Assembly (NCBI GenBank): GCA_028023455.1
Contig: JAQFVV010006650.1
Span: 1-64,000, forward strand
From: Epiperipatus broadwayi
Taxonomy: Eukaryota; Onychophora; Udeonychophora; Euonychophora; Peripatidae
DNA length: 64,000 bases
Reading direction: 5' to 3'
Shown here: in pieces, positions 38,418-52,205 of the stretch
How the letters are laid out: each line of letters opens with the position of its first letter
Numbering within the stretch: the stretch's first letter is position 1
Notes under the pieces: generated by a model
Told to the model about the DNA's origin: nothing
The model's database searches: none
What the model saw: only the letters and a program-made list of their open reading frames with translations
Translations under genes and position numbers: made by a program

Positions 38418-41400
38418 AACAATTATTTATCAATTGCCATTTGTAACAATATTTATAAATTAATATAAATATGTATTTGTAATTATAATTTGTAGCTATT
38501 TTAATATGTCACATTGGTAACCATAATAAATATTTAGATAGGGGAAATTATTAATTATTAGATATATGCCTATCCAATCAGTACCATGTAACTATATTAA
38601 CTCATCATAGCATAGATAAAGAAATTATGGAATCACTGTGCCACTTGAAAATATCAGCATTAAAGATTCTTGGTATTTTTTATATATTGGGGCAGTCATC
38701 CAACAATAAAACATATGGCCATTGTCATCTAATAAAATAATATTAAACATACAACTGAATAATAGTACCCACTTGAGATTCTGGAGTGCCTTATGCTTAT
38801 CTCCAATACTAGATTCTTCTAACAAAGAATCCTTTAGCTTCTTTCCAAATATATAAGACCATTCATGGTCATATACCTTGCTATTCATAACAACTTATAA
38901 AAAAATATATTTTATAAAACTAATATTATAAGTTGAAGGATGATATCACTCTTTATTCAGTTTAGCTAAGTACATGTGTTTTCCTATGACCCACTAGATT
39001 GTTTCAATCTAGATAAGTATCTATTTATAGTGTACTTGAGTTCAAACTCATTAGTACATATTTATTACACATGACTTGGATGACTATTGAACAAAAATGA
39101 CATTCTTACATTTTATCTATATTGATAAAATTACAAGATCCCAATATTACCAAAGTTTATACTATAATCAAAGATTCTTATAGACATTGCTAGCTCATTA
39201 GCGTATATTGATAACAGACATGTATAATCCTATTAATGGCTTCCAAACAAATGAAGACCATTATTATTTGATTTTAACTAAATTTATTTATCACAATAAA
39301 GGTAATAATGATGATGATGATAATAATATCATAATAATGATAATAATAGATATCATAATAATGATTATAATAGTGATGATGATAACCATGGCTTATCAAT
39401 AAACTCACAACAATAAATTCATCTTTATAAACTTATAGGCATCTATTAAAATTATCATATTTCATACTGGATTTAATAATACTAATGTGATGATTGATCA
39501 TCATGAATCTCTTTCATAATATTCATTTTTATAAACCCCTATTTACTAAAACATATTCATTACGCTAAACATTAAATTTAATGACTATAATTTATTAATG
39601 ATATTATGGCTCATACTTTTATATAGTATTATTTGAAACATTTTAACTAATAACATGATATCCATCTTTGATGAAGATGATCTAAATTCATGGACCAACA
39701 CAATTTTAGCTTTCTATGTTGAACTATAATTATCAAAATTTGTTATTCTCAAGCATAATCCTTAAATACCTAAATATCAACATTCTAATTTACCTATTAT
39801 TTTGCGGACGCTTCATATTTGCAAGTGATTGCTCAATATATACGAATGGTAATACTTAATAACTGCGAGCAATGATAATGAATTAAAATGATAGAATTAA
39901 GACAAAAACAAAACAAAAAAAATATTCTTAATAATTACTCGGAAACCAATTAAGATATATAATTATATTTTATTAACACTAATACTCTTTCTTTTCTTCT
40001 TTAAAGTCAAATCGACAATTAAATAAATGGCTTATTAATATAAAAATTTTACATAAGTATAAGCAAATAAACTTAATATATAGGTTTGTCATCTTTCCTG
40101 ATATCTCAAAATAAGCTGACTTAAATCAATATTAAAAAAAAAATTACATATTCTATAAATGCTTATTTAAGACTTTTCTTACTTATCATATCATAAAATA
40201 AATTTCAGGTGTAACTTGTCTATGTTATTTCACTTCCATTCAAATGTAATGCCCTACTTTTTAATTTACCATTTTAAACTAATCATATATATAACCTATT
40301 CTTTGATGTGTTTGGATAAACAGTTACACATTCACACATTCGGTAATGTTAACATATATGTTTAAAATGTATACCCATAAATTACATATATAAAAATATC
40401 TTTTTCTTTTGCAACCTTATAGCGAAAGAAAATAAAATACATATATTAATTTTTAATATGCAACAAGATAAAATAAAAATAAAAAAACATTATTAATGCA
40501 TATATCTATAGGTTGCTCATTATCATTAACAACTGAAGAACACTTAAAAAAAAAAAAAACATTTCAACATTACAATATATAATAAAAAAAATAAAAAAAA
40601 ATAATGAAAAATTTAAGTTTAAAGATTTAAATTATGTTTGTGCTATGTTGTGAGATATTGAAAATAACTATAGATAAACAAGTCTTTAATGTTTCTGTAT
40701 CAAAAAAGAAAATTGCTTTGACCAGTAAATTAAGGTTTACTTTTAATAAATAAAAGAATAATATCGGTCAAAGAAAGTTCATATTTACCCGTCTACTTTT
40801 TACTTCTTATTAATGTCCTGAGTTTGAATTTTCAGACTACTTTTCTTTGCTCACCAACAACAACAACAACAAAAAAAATTATTACAGATACTTTTAAGAT
40901 TATGCTGAATCAATTGACTTTGCTTGTTTCTTCAATTCCATTATTATTCACTGTTGATTGGCTTCTTTCTACCATTTAAAAAAAAGTTATTATAAGTACT
41001 TTGAATAAGTAGGTACCAGTGGATTTGCTTGTATCTCTCCTTTAAAAAAATAATTGTTGTTGACACTTTAGATGATTGAGGTAAATCAACAAAAATTTGA
41101 TTTATGGCTTCAAACTTGGTTCTACATAGCTGTTTTAAATTTTATTTTCCTCCTATTTCCCCTTCTCCATTGGTTCGAAGGCAATGAGCTTTTAATAAGA
41201 CAGAAACTAGGAACAAAGCATTCCATATAGCTTGCGTGGTTGGCTTCAAAATTTATCATTTTGTTGGTTATTACTGGATACATGATTTCATAGACAGATC
41301 AGCGATTTTGACTCATTCTGTATTAACCAGGAAGCAGAAAAAATGGTTTAGCACTGCAAAGGCATTGTATTTTGTATAACCAAATATGTTAATATCATTT

Positions 41401-42264
41401 TTATAATTATTACTAACTTATAATAAATTCAATCTTGTTCCATTTCTCTCCTCTTCTTTAATATGGCTGGAAATTGCTTTATATAAATGCACATTTCATT
41501 TGCTTTTTTTTTTCAACTTTCAAAGAGTGAGAAAGAAAAAAAAATTAAAGCGTTCACTCTCTTTTAAAAAAAAATCTGAGCTTACATTTCTGCTTAAGAA
41601 TAATAACAAGGAAGGACCGACTGAGTTGAGTCTCAAAATAATAATAATAATTTGAGTGACTCTCACTCTAAAAAAAATTAATGACTAACTCATCATCTCT
41701 CTAAAGAAATTTATGACTGACCGATCATCTCTCTAAAAAATTTTATAACTGACTGCCCAAAAAAATTGTTTAAATCATTTATATCGCGAATTTCAATCAA
41801 AGAAAAAAAAAACATCTGGAAATCTTTATCTTAAAAAAAATCAAAGCTTCACAAGTTACAATCAATAAGGACTTATAATTGACCGCTATTGTTATCTACC
41901 TCAAAGCACCTCTTTTGTAAAAATAATTTTAAGATACAGATAACAACAAAGCTGGTGATCTATACCCATCAGAAATAAGTGTAAAAGCATCTTTGTGTTT
42001 GTACAGATCTATTCATTGTTTCACACGTGTACATTTTTTTTATCTCCTTATCTAATAATCCTTATTTCACACCTTTCTGACTTACTCTATTTTAACAAAA
42101 TGAAAGTTAAATAAATTTAACACATATTATTTAATAAAAAATATTATATAATAAATCATAAAAAGAACTGCTTATTCATAATAATAAATCTATACATATA
42201 AATCTCTGTATGTATAAAAGAATAATTTTTTTTTTAAATAATTGAATACTATATATATATATCT

Positions 42265-42267
<3 letters not shown>

Positions 42268-42320
<53 letters not shown>
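42268..42320. repeat. Compound (TA)n(TG)n microsatellite
   Basis: About 32 bp of TA then about 21 bp of TG, inside the element's leader some 230 bp from the PBS-like site. Confidence 0.93.
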
Positions 42321-42321
<1 letters not shown>

Positions 42322-42551
42322 TCTTATTCTAATGCCTAATTTTAAAATTATATTTTTAAGCAAGTGATCTATTCATTTAAATTTTAACTATTATATTTTC
42401 AAAGTCTCCATTATTTTATTATCTACTGTTTTACAATACATTTAATATATGAGATTATTATTAATAATATTTATCCCTCAAAGTTTTGTATCGCTATACA
42501 AACAATATAGAATCTATGATTCAAGGCTATAATGATATGAAATGTATGATT

Positions 42552-42574
42552 CAGAGTCTCACTTGGATGTGCCA
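42552..42574 (-). promoter_or_regulatory. tRNA primer-binding-site-like sequence
   Basis: The minus strand reads TGGCACATCCAAGTGAGACT, beginning with TGG (complement of tRNA CCA), 2 bp inside the 5' LTR. The following bases, GAGACTCTGAATCA, resemble the complement of a tRNA T-arm. This is the expected place for minus-strand priming. The tRNA species is not identified. Confidence 0.6.
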
Positions 42575-42576
42575 TA

Positions 42577-44491
42577 TGTAGCGATATGCATTCTCTCAAC
42601 AAAATAAGTTAGGCAGTCACATCTGACTATAGTCAGATATTAGGTCTTCCTATAGGATGCCATGAATGATGTGATTTAATTTTGATATAAAACTATATCT
42701 GTTCCCAAAAAGTAACTTATTATTAATAAATTATTATATCAAAACCACATCAAATCAATTTTCACCTTAATTGACTTAACCGTTATGCTAAGATTTCTAT
42801 CTCAGGGAAGTTTAACAATTTACTCTCTTTAAAGGTTCCTATCAATATTCTAAAGTAATATTAATAACAATCTTTCTAACTCTTTAAATTAAATAAACCA
42901 AAATTGAAGACTTCATTTAATTTAATATAAAAAATATAATAATTATTTATTTAACAAATAAATAACTTAAATTTTACAATATATAAAAAAATATTTATAT
43001 ATCTACTTTCTTATATTAAAAAAATATAAATATTCTACTTACTTACAGTAGATATATTTTCTAACTTATAGCACTACAACATATATAAAATATAAGTATC
43101 CAAATATTAAGACTTTTATATTAATAGTATTATATATTAATTAGATTATACAAATAATAATCCAATTATTTATATATAATATTTTCATTTGTTAAAATGA
43201 ATGTACATAATTTATGTTTATTAATATAAAAATATATATTTCATATCAATGTTAGTCATTTATCCATTTGTCATACATTATGGTTATTAGACTATTTGGA
43301 TTAGTATAAACAATGTAGTGTCATTTCATACAAAATAATAGTATGTGAATTTAAAAAAAATATTTAATCTCTTACCTCCAAGTTTACTTTATCCCTTCCT
43401 AATATTAATATTTCTTAACTTATAACTAAATCTTTATTAATCATAAATAAAAATAAAAATATTTTAAATTATTAATTATTTCTTATTATTCATTCTTTAA
43501 TGAAATGAATATGATAATAAAGGAAATGAAATTAATCTTTGCCAATTATAATTTTCAAAAAACTTAAATGGTATTTATAAAAGTTAATACAATAGTCTAA
43601 AATGTTCCTGGAATTCGCAAATGAAAATCCTTCAAAAACACAATTTTTAATTCCTTCTTTGTTAGACATTAAAAAAATAATAGGATATCCCAAGTTGACA
43701 TTTAGTTTCCTCTTTGTATGTAGATTTCACCTTCTTAATACACAGTTCCTTTATTAACAATTATAATTCCATTTTGAATATCTAACTTTTTTATAATTTC
43801 ATAGGCATTCAGCAAAAAAATGCTATTCACACTCATATATTTGACTAGGCAAGTGCATTTTATGTATCCCACAATAAATAAATGTTCTACTCACGCTACA
43901 TTTTTCTTATAATGTAAAGTACATTAAATTTAGTTTAAGTTTTTATAGACATGTTTTTTTTTTTAAAACAAAGTTTACAATTTAGAACTCTGATTAGAAC
44001 AATTTTTTATCAAAGATGAAAATATATTCTAAGAAAGTAATTTAAAAATTACTTTCTTTAAAAAATATATTAGAAATTTCTTCTAATAATTATTAAGTCA
44101 TTCAAAATATAGATTTTATACTATACACTGCTCTTTTAAATCGAATACAGTATAAGTTTTTAAAAGAATATAGCTGATAAAAAAATAGAAACCTTAATCT
44201 TCTGATAAAAAACAGAATTATTATTTTTATATTGAATTGCATAAGCTTGCTGAAGCATACACATTCTACATTGTTACAGTACAATTCGATATTAAAACAC
44301 TAAGTTAACTTCATTTCCATTAATTCAATAAACTATATGTGAACCGAGAGGTCATTCATTACCTTGTCAACCAACTTTTGTCAACAATGTTTTTTTTTTC
44401 ATTTTAGAGAATAAAAAATATTAACTTACTAAATTATAAATATATATTTTCATAAATATAATAAGAATACAAATATAATGTATACATATTG

Positions 44492-44539
<48 letters not shown>

Positions 44540-44545
44540 CATATA

Positions 44546-44589
<44 letters not shown>

Positions 44590-44597
44590 TATATATA
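42577..44597 (-). repeat. 5' LTR of the minus-strand LTR retrotransposon
   Basis: About 2021 bp, starting TGTAGCGATATGCATTC on the plus strand (element 3' edge ...CTACA). Its outer end is eroded within TA runs (44494-44585), where the terminal CTCCTACA of the other LTR has been lost. Otherwise collinear with 32482-34484. Minus-strand transcription would start within this LTR; no TATA box can be singled out in such AT-rich DNA. Confidence 0.85.
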
Positions 44598-44858
44598 TAA
44601 TAAATGCTTATATAAGATTTTTTTATCCAGGGATTTCACTGAATTAGATCCTTATTATAATACACTTCTAGAATTATTTAACAAACATTTACCCAATATA
44701 TCATTCATTCTCCAATTTAACAGGTTATTCTAATAAAAATTTCAAACATTCTGCTATAGTTTTTTCTCTCACAAAAATTAAAAGTTTACTTTAGTAATAA
44801 CTATTGAAGGAAATATAAATTATTCCTTAGACTTTATTATGTATTTTCTATTTTATAA
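44598..44858 (+). repeat. Flanking repeat A' (right of the LTR element)
   Basis: Direct copy of 32229-32480 starting AATAAATGCTTATATAAGAT immediately outside the right LTR and ending ...TTATTATGTATTTTC...TTTTATAA. Differences are scattered substitutions and a ~7-bp insertion near the end. Divergence looks similar to that between the LTRs, so the duplication probably dates from about the time of insertion. Confidence 0.85.
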
Positions 44859-44885
44859 CACAAATATACAATTCAGTCAATCATT

Positions 44886-44990
44886 GATGGCCTAATGGTT
44901 AGTGTAAATGCCTTCCAAGCAGCCACCTGAGTTTGCTTCCCGGACAGCTCTTTGAAATATTAAAAATACATATACACCTGGATCTTGTTT
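44886..44990 (+). repeat. tRNA-like SINE head (or tRNA pseudogene)
   Basis: TGGCCTAATGG (44888-44898) is an exact match to the pol III A-box consensus TRGCNNARYGG. About 40 bp downstream GAGTTTGCTTCCC approximates the B box (GGTTCGANTCC, with mismatches). The order, the spacing and the flanking AT-rich tail fit a tRNA-derived SINE. It does not fold into a convincing intact tRNA, so no functional tRNA gene is claimed. Confidence 0.6.
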
Positions 44991-47855
44991 TATGCGGTAG
45001 ATAGGGTTTTAAGAAAATGTGCACAAAAGAAATCACACAAAACTAGACTTAACTTACCTTGAAAAATGGGTGATAGGTTATTGTGATTTTCAAAAATCAC
45101 ATAAAAGCAAAGCAATAATGTAAAATTACTTTAAAATTTGCACAAAAAAATAAGGAAACAAAATATGTCTAATAAATATTTCAAATTTGAAAAAAAATTG
45201 ATACAAGACAAACTTTTTTTTACTTATTTATTAACTACAGTATTTAATTTTATTCAAAACAATATATTTTTATGCATAATTTATAGTATTTTTCATTTTT
45301 TATACATGTACAGTATTTTAATTATTATTGTAATTTGATGATAAGTAAGTTCATTTGTAAATTAGTAAGTCTTCAGATTCATCAGAAGAGGAAATACAAT
45401 TAACCCCAACTTCATTTTTTTAATTGCTCTTATCATGGACTCGCTTAAACTAAATGTTTTTCAATCACTGTTGATCCTTCAGATTGCACTAAGTGATCTA
45501 AAATTGAAATTTTTGTTTCCAAAGAAATTCATTTTCTTGGGTGTTTTTTCTTCTTTGTTAGAGTAAAATAAATGTTTAAAATAAAAATAAGAACTTAGAC
45601 TTATGATAATAAAAAGACAGCGACTCACCACTGTTGGACCAAATTTAATTAAAGCTAACAATTATAATTTAGGTTCTTATTTTTGTCTTTAATTTTCAAT
45701 TTCATATAAAAATCAAATTTCATTGTTTTGCATCACATTAATTTCAGATCACGTTACAAAATTTTTAAATTGTTAATTATAATTAAAAATCAGATTTTAA
45801 TTATCAAATATAATTGTGCCCATCAATATAACTCACATTTTAAAAATAAACTTGATATTAAATGATTCATTGATTATGTACTCTTTTTTTAAAAAGCAAA
45901 AAATTGAATGTGATTTAAAATGCAAAAAAAAAAAAACCAACAACATGCATAATATAGGTATCTATAATGTTTAAACATATTAACATTATAAGCTTGTAAA
46001 ATTTAATGAGTGTATATAAAATAGGGAAAGCCTGATTTTAAGTGAATTATGAACTTCTTTATTGCATAAAATCTATTATAGTACTATTATAAAGTGCTGA
46101 AAATATTGAAATTATAGAGAAGTCAAACTCCAATAAAGCACTGTAACTTTAAATATGACGTGTGAGTGTGCAAAATTTATAATATTTAAAGTAATATCTC
46201 ATTATAGGAGCTCATCTTCTGATCTAATAATTTTTATCCCATAAAAGAAAACTGCATACAAAGATATTAATAAGAAACATGAATCACATAACTTCAAAAT
46301 TGCATTAAATAAATCTGGATAAAACATGACTCGGGTGTATATATGATTCAGCTGTTATTATTTCAATCTATTTTGTATTTTATAAATAATTTCATACATC
46401 CAAGTATTAGAAGTAAAATATTTAAGGTAAAATAAATATCAAAAAAAGTGTGTAAATTCTTTAAGACAGAATAGGTATCAATAAAGGTCTGTAATGAAGT
46501 TATTGTCTGATGTGTAGACTGGAGCTTCCTAGATAGTTGTGTTGAAGTAAGCATGCTGTATTAATTAATGTTGTTGGATTGGCACAATTATGGCAGCAAT
46601 TGATTTTGGAAGGAGATCAATGTTCCCAGTTAATATCTAGTGAACCATGTTACAAAAGAACAAAATATACACTTTTTTTAAAAAAAAAAAAAATTGATCA
46701 CATGATAACTGAGAAGCAGAACTTATACTGCTTATGTGACACAATTTTTTTAGAGAAGACTTCACCCGAAATATATCTTTGACTTTATATATTCTGCATA
46801 CCAATTAAATTCTTATTCAACCTATCTTTGACCCATGTTATTAAGATTTAATTTTTTTATCAATCCTAATTTTGACAGTAATCATACCACGTGTATTTGA
46901 GATATTTTCCTGCTTGTAATAATAAAATAATAATAATAAATGTCAGAAGATTTGAGAGAATATTATTTTCAAGAACAAAAAAGACTGACATTTTCATTCA
47001 ATATATATGAATGAAGATTCTGATTGATTTCTTTAAAAATGAGATAAAATAATTGTTCTCTCAAATTTCTACTGAATTGTATATTGCATGATATATAAAA
47101 CCTTAAGATTATGTCTGTAATTAAATTTCCATATCACACACACACACAGCATGCACGCTTATATAAATAGTAATAATTCGCGATCAATATGTAGCAAATT
47201 TCAATAAGATTAAGCTTATTTTATAATTTTTACAATTTTAAGAGCTACCCCTCCTTATAATTAAATACTAGGCAATGATACTGTAATCAGAAAGTTAAAT
47301 TTTCAACCATAATATTAACTTTTACCTTTTTAAAAATATCATTTATCTCATTTTTATATTTCTAAACTTTTAAAAAATAATCTGATTTAAAGTTTTATTG
47401 TATGTGCAAGAACCAACTTCCTTCTCTCTTTATATTGATGCATTATAATATTGAATAACTACAAACAAATACTTGTTTATATGTTATATAATTGTGATCT
47501 AAGATTTTAGATTCTTTATAAAAATATACATGGACTTTTATTTAACTTAAAACTCTTCAATTATTTTTTCTCAAACTATTGAAAATCAGTATTGCTGATA
47601 GTTTACTGGTCTTTAGTTTCACCACAGAGAAACTAATGGTCACTATATATATACAAATGGTGGTCAGTTTTATTAAAATTGCAATTCCTCAAACATTAAT
47701 AGGCAGACCTCAATATTGCCCCCTTTTCAATTACTCAACCAAACATTTCACTGAAAAACCAATGATGAAATGCAGAAAGCCATTGTTGGATTTGATGTTA
47801 TAGCCCTTCCCATGTAGACATTATGCCATTATAATTCCTCATATTATTGGACAAG
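44991..47855. other. AT-rich region without a recognisable gene
   Basis: No domain or RNA gene. Short frames (plus 45138-45338, minus 45479-45661, minus 46363-46554, plus 46579-46782, plus 47579-47803) are compositionally ordinary and unrecognised. Confidence 0.55.
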
Positions 47856-48088
47856 GATGTGCTGAACTTATACTAAGAAGTAATCTATTTCCCAACCAAT
47901 ATGTAATTCTAAGGCAGAATTTAATTTGCTTATATGAAATGTTTCTTATATGTGCAAATAAAGGGAACTCAGGAATTTTTCAGTCTATTCATCCTCCACT
48001 TTATTTTAGGAAACCAACATACATACTGCCTTAGAATTACATATTACTTGGACTAATAGACTACATCTTAATATAAGTTCAACACATC
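47856..48088. mobile_element. MITE-like element, ~60-bp terminal inverted repeats
   Basis: GATGTGCTGAACTTATACTA at the left is mirrored by an end reading, in reverse complement, GATGTGTTGAACTTATATTA. Arms are 47856-47917 and 48026-48088, with a spacer of about 108 bp and no ORF. Non-autonomous DNA-transposon-like; superfamily undetermined because no clear target duplication is visible. A TC repeat (48086-48102) abuts the right end. Confidence 0.7.
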
Positions 48089-48545
48089 TCTCTCTCTCTC
48101 TCTTATTTACTTATATAGATACATAATATCCAAAAATAAGGAGTTAGACTGTGGTAATGTCTAAACAGGATAATAATATAAAATACAACAGGAGCTATGA
48201 ACATTCCATGATCTAGATTTTCAATAAAATGGATAGTTGAATAGTTGAAAGAATGAAAAAGATAAACCTGTCCATTAAAGATGAATAAATTGCTATCTTA
48301 ATATAATCCCAGTACAGATTGTACATATTTATTGGAGAATAATGCTGATGAATGCTAGTTTTGCACGAAGTATTTTATTGGGAATCATGTACTTTATTGC
48401 ATGTGTTGCGTCATGTGTATCAGTTGCATGATATACAGTGGATGATGAATAGACTGAAAAATCCTCTTTTCAAATCTCCTTTTACGTATCGTTCAGTATA
48501 AGCATATATCACATGATCACATCTCCAATACTAGCACATAATTGT

Positions 48546-48725
48546 TTATAAACAAAGCAAAGCAAAAACTCCATATAGTAGTGCCACTTGTGCTAAACAG
48601 ATTAATCAATGGATGGCAGAAGGCTTGTGCATAAAATCCCTATCTAATGCCTACTCATCCAATATCCCCAGACTAGTTTCTGGCTTGTCACTACTATATG
48701 GAGTTTTGCTTTGCTTTGTTTATAA
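48546..48725. mobile_element. MITE-like element, ~37-bp terminal inverted repeats
   Basis: TTATAAACAAAGCAAAGCAA...CATATAGTAGTG (48546-48583) is repeated as its reverse complement at 48689-48725 with a single-base length difference. The spacer is about 105 bp, GC-richer, and without an ORF. Typical of short non-autonomous DNA elements. Confidence 0.75.
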
Positions 48726-49954
48726 GCATATATATTTATATAAGCACATAGATTGTAAAATGTGTTGATTACTTAACAAAATTATAAATGGTTACTAACT
48801 CACAATGTTTTAAAGAGAATAAATGAGGGTTCGGTCGCTTGGTTGTTCATTATTATTGATGTCATTAATAATGTATAAAACTAATGAAAGTGAATCACAA
48901 ATGTGTATTTAGTCTCACATATATATAAAAATTGAAAAAAATAAATAAAATAAAAATTAAATGTATATTTTTATGACTTAATATATTCTGAAATTTAAAA
49001 AAAAAGGCAAAAAAAAAAAAAAAAACACTAAGAAAATTGCGATCATCTTTGAAATTTAAAATTTACTTTGGTTGCTAAGTAGTTCCGGCCTTTTTTAAAA
49101 GCGATTATTATTATTGTCCAAGAAAACTGAAATGGTAATTTATCTTGCTTCTTGTTATTATATTCGTGCATTGTGTAAAATAAAAAAGACGGTTTAATTC
49201 AGAACTTATAAAAAAAATCTAGTGAAGAAACAAAATTCTTTGCATTCTCTTGTTATGAAATATTTAATAAAGATATATACGATTTATTAAAATAACTAAA
49301 ATGTTTATAAACGAACAAAAAATAAATACATATATTTTTCTCTTTCTTATAAAATAAAATTGGATGTCAGGTAATAAAAGATAGCTGAATATTTGCTTTA
49401 AACTTAAAATGCAGTTATAAAGAAAAAAAAATGGAATGTATATATGTGAAATCTTCCAATAGTGCATTTTATTTAAACTCTACCATTTACCTTTTGGAGT
49501 TTTGCTATCAGTTTTTTTGGAATTTCACTGTAGTTAGACATCTATTGTCGTCTGTATAACAAACTGCTATGACATATGAGAAAAAAAAATACATTTTTGG
49601 GGGGTAATTGGTTTTGTTAAATATGTGAGAATCTTTAATTTACAATATTTTTTAAAATAATCTATGCATTTTTTTTTAATTTTGCAATTAATATACATAT
49701 AAACAATTGAACTTTCATATTACTCTATTTTGAACTCAAACTGCTAATAGTAATTAAGGACTACATCGCATTACTGGATTACTTAACTTTCAATGAAAAC
49801 ACAGGTAGTTATTGCACAAATATTTTTATATTAGTTTTTAGATGATAATTATTTAATAAAACCGTCACTGCATTATGCCACTAAGACATCTTATTAACTT
49901 AGAAATGTTAATGAGCTAATGATATGTGAAAAATGTAATTTCCTTTATATATAT

Positions 49955-50079
49955 ATTATAATAAAAATAATAACTTTAATGGTAACAAACTATTATAACC
50001 AATCTTTAAATCCGCAGAAGTACTTTAAGGATTGTTTATAATAGTTTGTTACCGATAGATTTATTATTTTTATTATAAT
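49955..50079. mobile_element. Palindromic (foldback) element, 125 bp
   Basis: ATTATAATAAAAATAATAA at the left pairs with TTATTATTTTTATTATAAT at the right. Inner arms GGTAACAAACTATTATAA and TTATAATAGTTTGTTACC also pair, converging on CTTTAAATCCGCAGAAGTAC. The centre shares that last block with the larger palindrome at 52472-52909. Confidence 0.85.
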
Positions 50080-50116
50080 TACAATTTTGTTTTAATTAAC
50101 GGACATTTTATTTATA

Positions 50117-50752
<636 letters not shown>

Positions 50753-51538
50753 GGTGCTACATCACTAATTGGATGACATAACTCCATCCATTTAATTTTT
50801 TGGAAAGTAAAAAAAAAATACATAAGATAAAAAATAAAATAAGTAGCATAACATAATAATGATGAAGTTTATATTTAACCAGTATATATCAGAAAAAATT
50901 AACCAGCAACATTGTTTATTTTAACACACCCATAAAACTTAGATTTTTTTATAGTAAAATATTAAACAGAATTTTCTTGATGGATAATGAAAATTGTGAC
51001 CATTTGTACTAAAAAATATGACTAGGTTAAGTTTAAAACGTTTTATAAGTACTTCCTCTCCCCTAATAAGTAAATGTGTCCAGTTAACTTTAAAATGGAT
51101 TGAATAATATGTATTAGTATTATATACTTACAATAAAAAGGGCATAATAATTCAAGTAGAATAAAGATCAAAGTAGGAGCAAACATGCTATAGAGGATAT
51201 AAAATTAAATTATTGTTTTCAATCAAATATGGGTATTAATAAGAATGTAGATAGAAAAAAAAAACATGTTTCATGTAATTGTCATTTGACAACTATTTAT
51301 GAATTGTATTCATAATAATGAGTCTTAGGTAAAATTGATGAAATATGATTTAACAATTAGTGATAAATTTTGCGACCTTCATTCTACTCAAACAAAATGT
51401 CTATAAAAACAATGTAATAATTTTTCTTCAGGCAACAAATTTTAATGTCTAAAGACGTTTTTTTTTCTTTATTTGTTGTATTGTGTGTGCATAAATGGCA
51501 AGGCAATGCAAATGAAAAAGACAAAATATTATTTTATA
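50753..51538. other. AT-rich spacer, nothing recognised
   Basis: No gene, RNA or bounded repeat seen. Confidence 0.55.
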
Positions 51539-52205
51539 GTTCAGAATTTCAAATTGATAGAAACATATTTTATAAGTGCTAACTTTTGAGTTAGTATTTT
51601 AGATCTAGTTTCTAGAGGCGATCCACAAGCTGTAAACCAATTGGTCTGTAGGTAGGAATAACGATAAAGATTTTGAATTCTTTCTCTTTTGGCACTTATA
51701 CAAATAAAGCTTGTTTAAAGCTATTAGTAAGCTCCATCTAGTGATCATTTAAATTCAAGCTTAAAAGCAAGTTAAAAAATTTATAACTTGTTTTATTAAT
51801 TATTACATGTGTAACTTTGATGGCTTTTGCAATGCTATATTGCAGAGGCTATTATTATATGGTGAAACTGAGATGAATTCAGATCCATATAGTTATCTGG
51901 TTTGCAAAGCTGGATTTGAAGACATTTACATGTCTGAAAAGTTCAGACTTTCAAATTGATAGAAACATATTTTTTAAGTGCTGACTTTTGAGTTAGTATT
52001 TTAGATCTATTTTCTAGAGTCCCAGCCCTCCACTGAGGTGAGCCATAAGCTCAAAAACAATTGTCTGGAGGTAGGGATAATGATAGAGATTTTGAATTCT
52101 TTCTTTTTTGGTACTTATAAAAATAAAACTTGTTTAGATCTATTGGTAAGCTCCATCTAGTGTTCATTTAAATGCAAACTTAAAAGCATCTTATGAAAAT
52201 TATAA
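51539..52205 (+). repeat. Tandem duplication, period about 402 bp
   Basis: The block 51539-51790 (AATTGATAGAAACATATTTT, TTTTGAGTTAGTATTTTAGA, GTAAGCTCCATCTAGTG) recurs at 51941-52205 in the same order, ending in AT-rich sequence with ATAACTT. A fainter third unit may continue to about 52415 (TTTAGATCTAATTTCTA, then AAGTTTTTAACTTG). Coding potential is absent. Confidence 0.85.

Larger units (their letters stand above)
38285..42551 (-). other. Long non-coding leader of the LTR element
   Basis: About 4.2 kb between the PBS-like site and gag without a recognisable domain. Contents: (TA)n at 38373-38415 with a TTGTAAC edge; a GAT/AAT-rich patch at 39300-39395; an unrecognised 87-codon minus frame (38888-38625); loosely repeated AGTACTTT-type motifs at 40870-41110; and a ~40-bp degenerate repeat (TGACTGACCGATCATCTCTC-like) at 41680-41755. 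It may include later insertions. Exceptionally long compared with typical gypsy leaders. Confidence 0.55.
32482..44597 (-). mobile_element. Degraded LTR retrotransposon with gag and protease only
   Basis: Defined by two direct ~2.0 kb terminal repeats, a PBS-like site next to the 5' LTR and a PPT-like site next to the 3' LTR, all consistent with minus-strand orientation. LTR ends are TGTAG...CTACA. Internal order (minus sense): 5' LTR 42577-44597, PBS-like 42552-42574, ~4.2 kb leader, gag 38284 to about 36730, retropepsin 36170-35741, ~1.2 kb with no ORF, PPT-like 34485-34494, 3' LTR 32482-34484. No RT, RNase H or integrase motif is visible between protease and PPT, nor in the leader. It is therefore either an internally deleted Ty3/gypsy-like copy or a non-autonomous gag-protease element. 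Insertion is not recent: the LTRs differ by about 5% by eye over a sampled stretch, plus indels. Confidence 0.85.

Noticed and set aside
38625-38888. 87-codon minus frame in the LTR element leader as an extra gene
   Set aside because: No recognisable domain and no similarity to Gag, Env or accessory proteins that I can identify.
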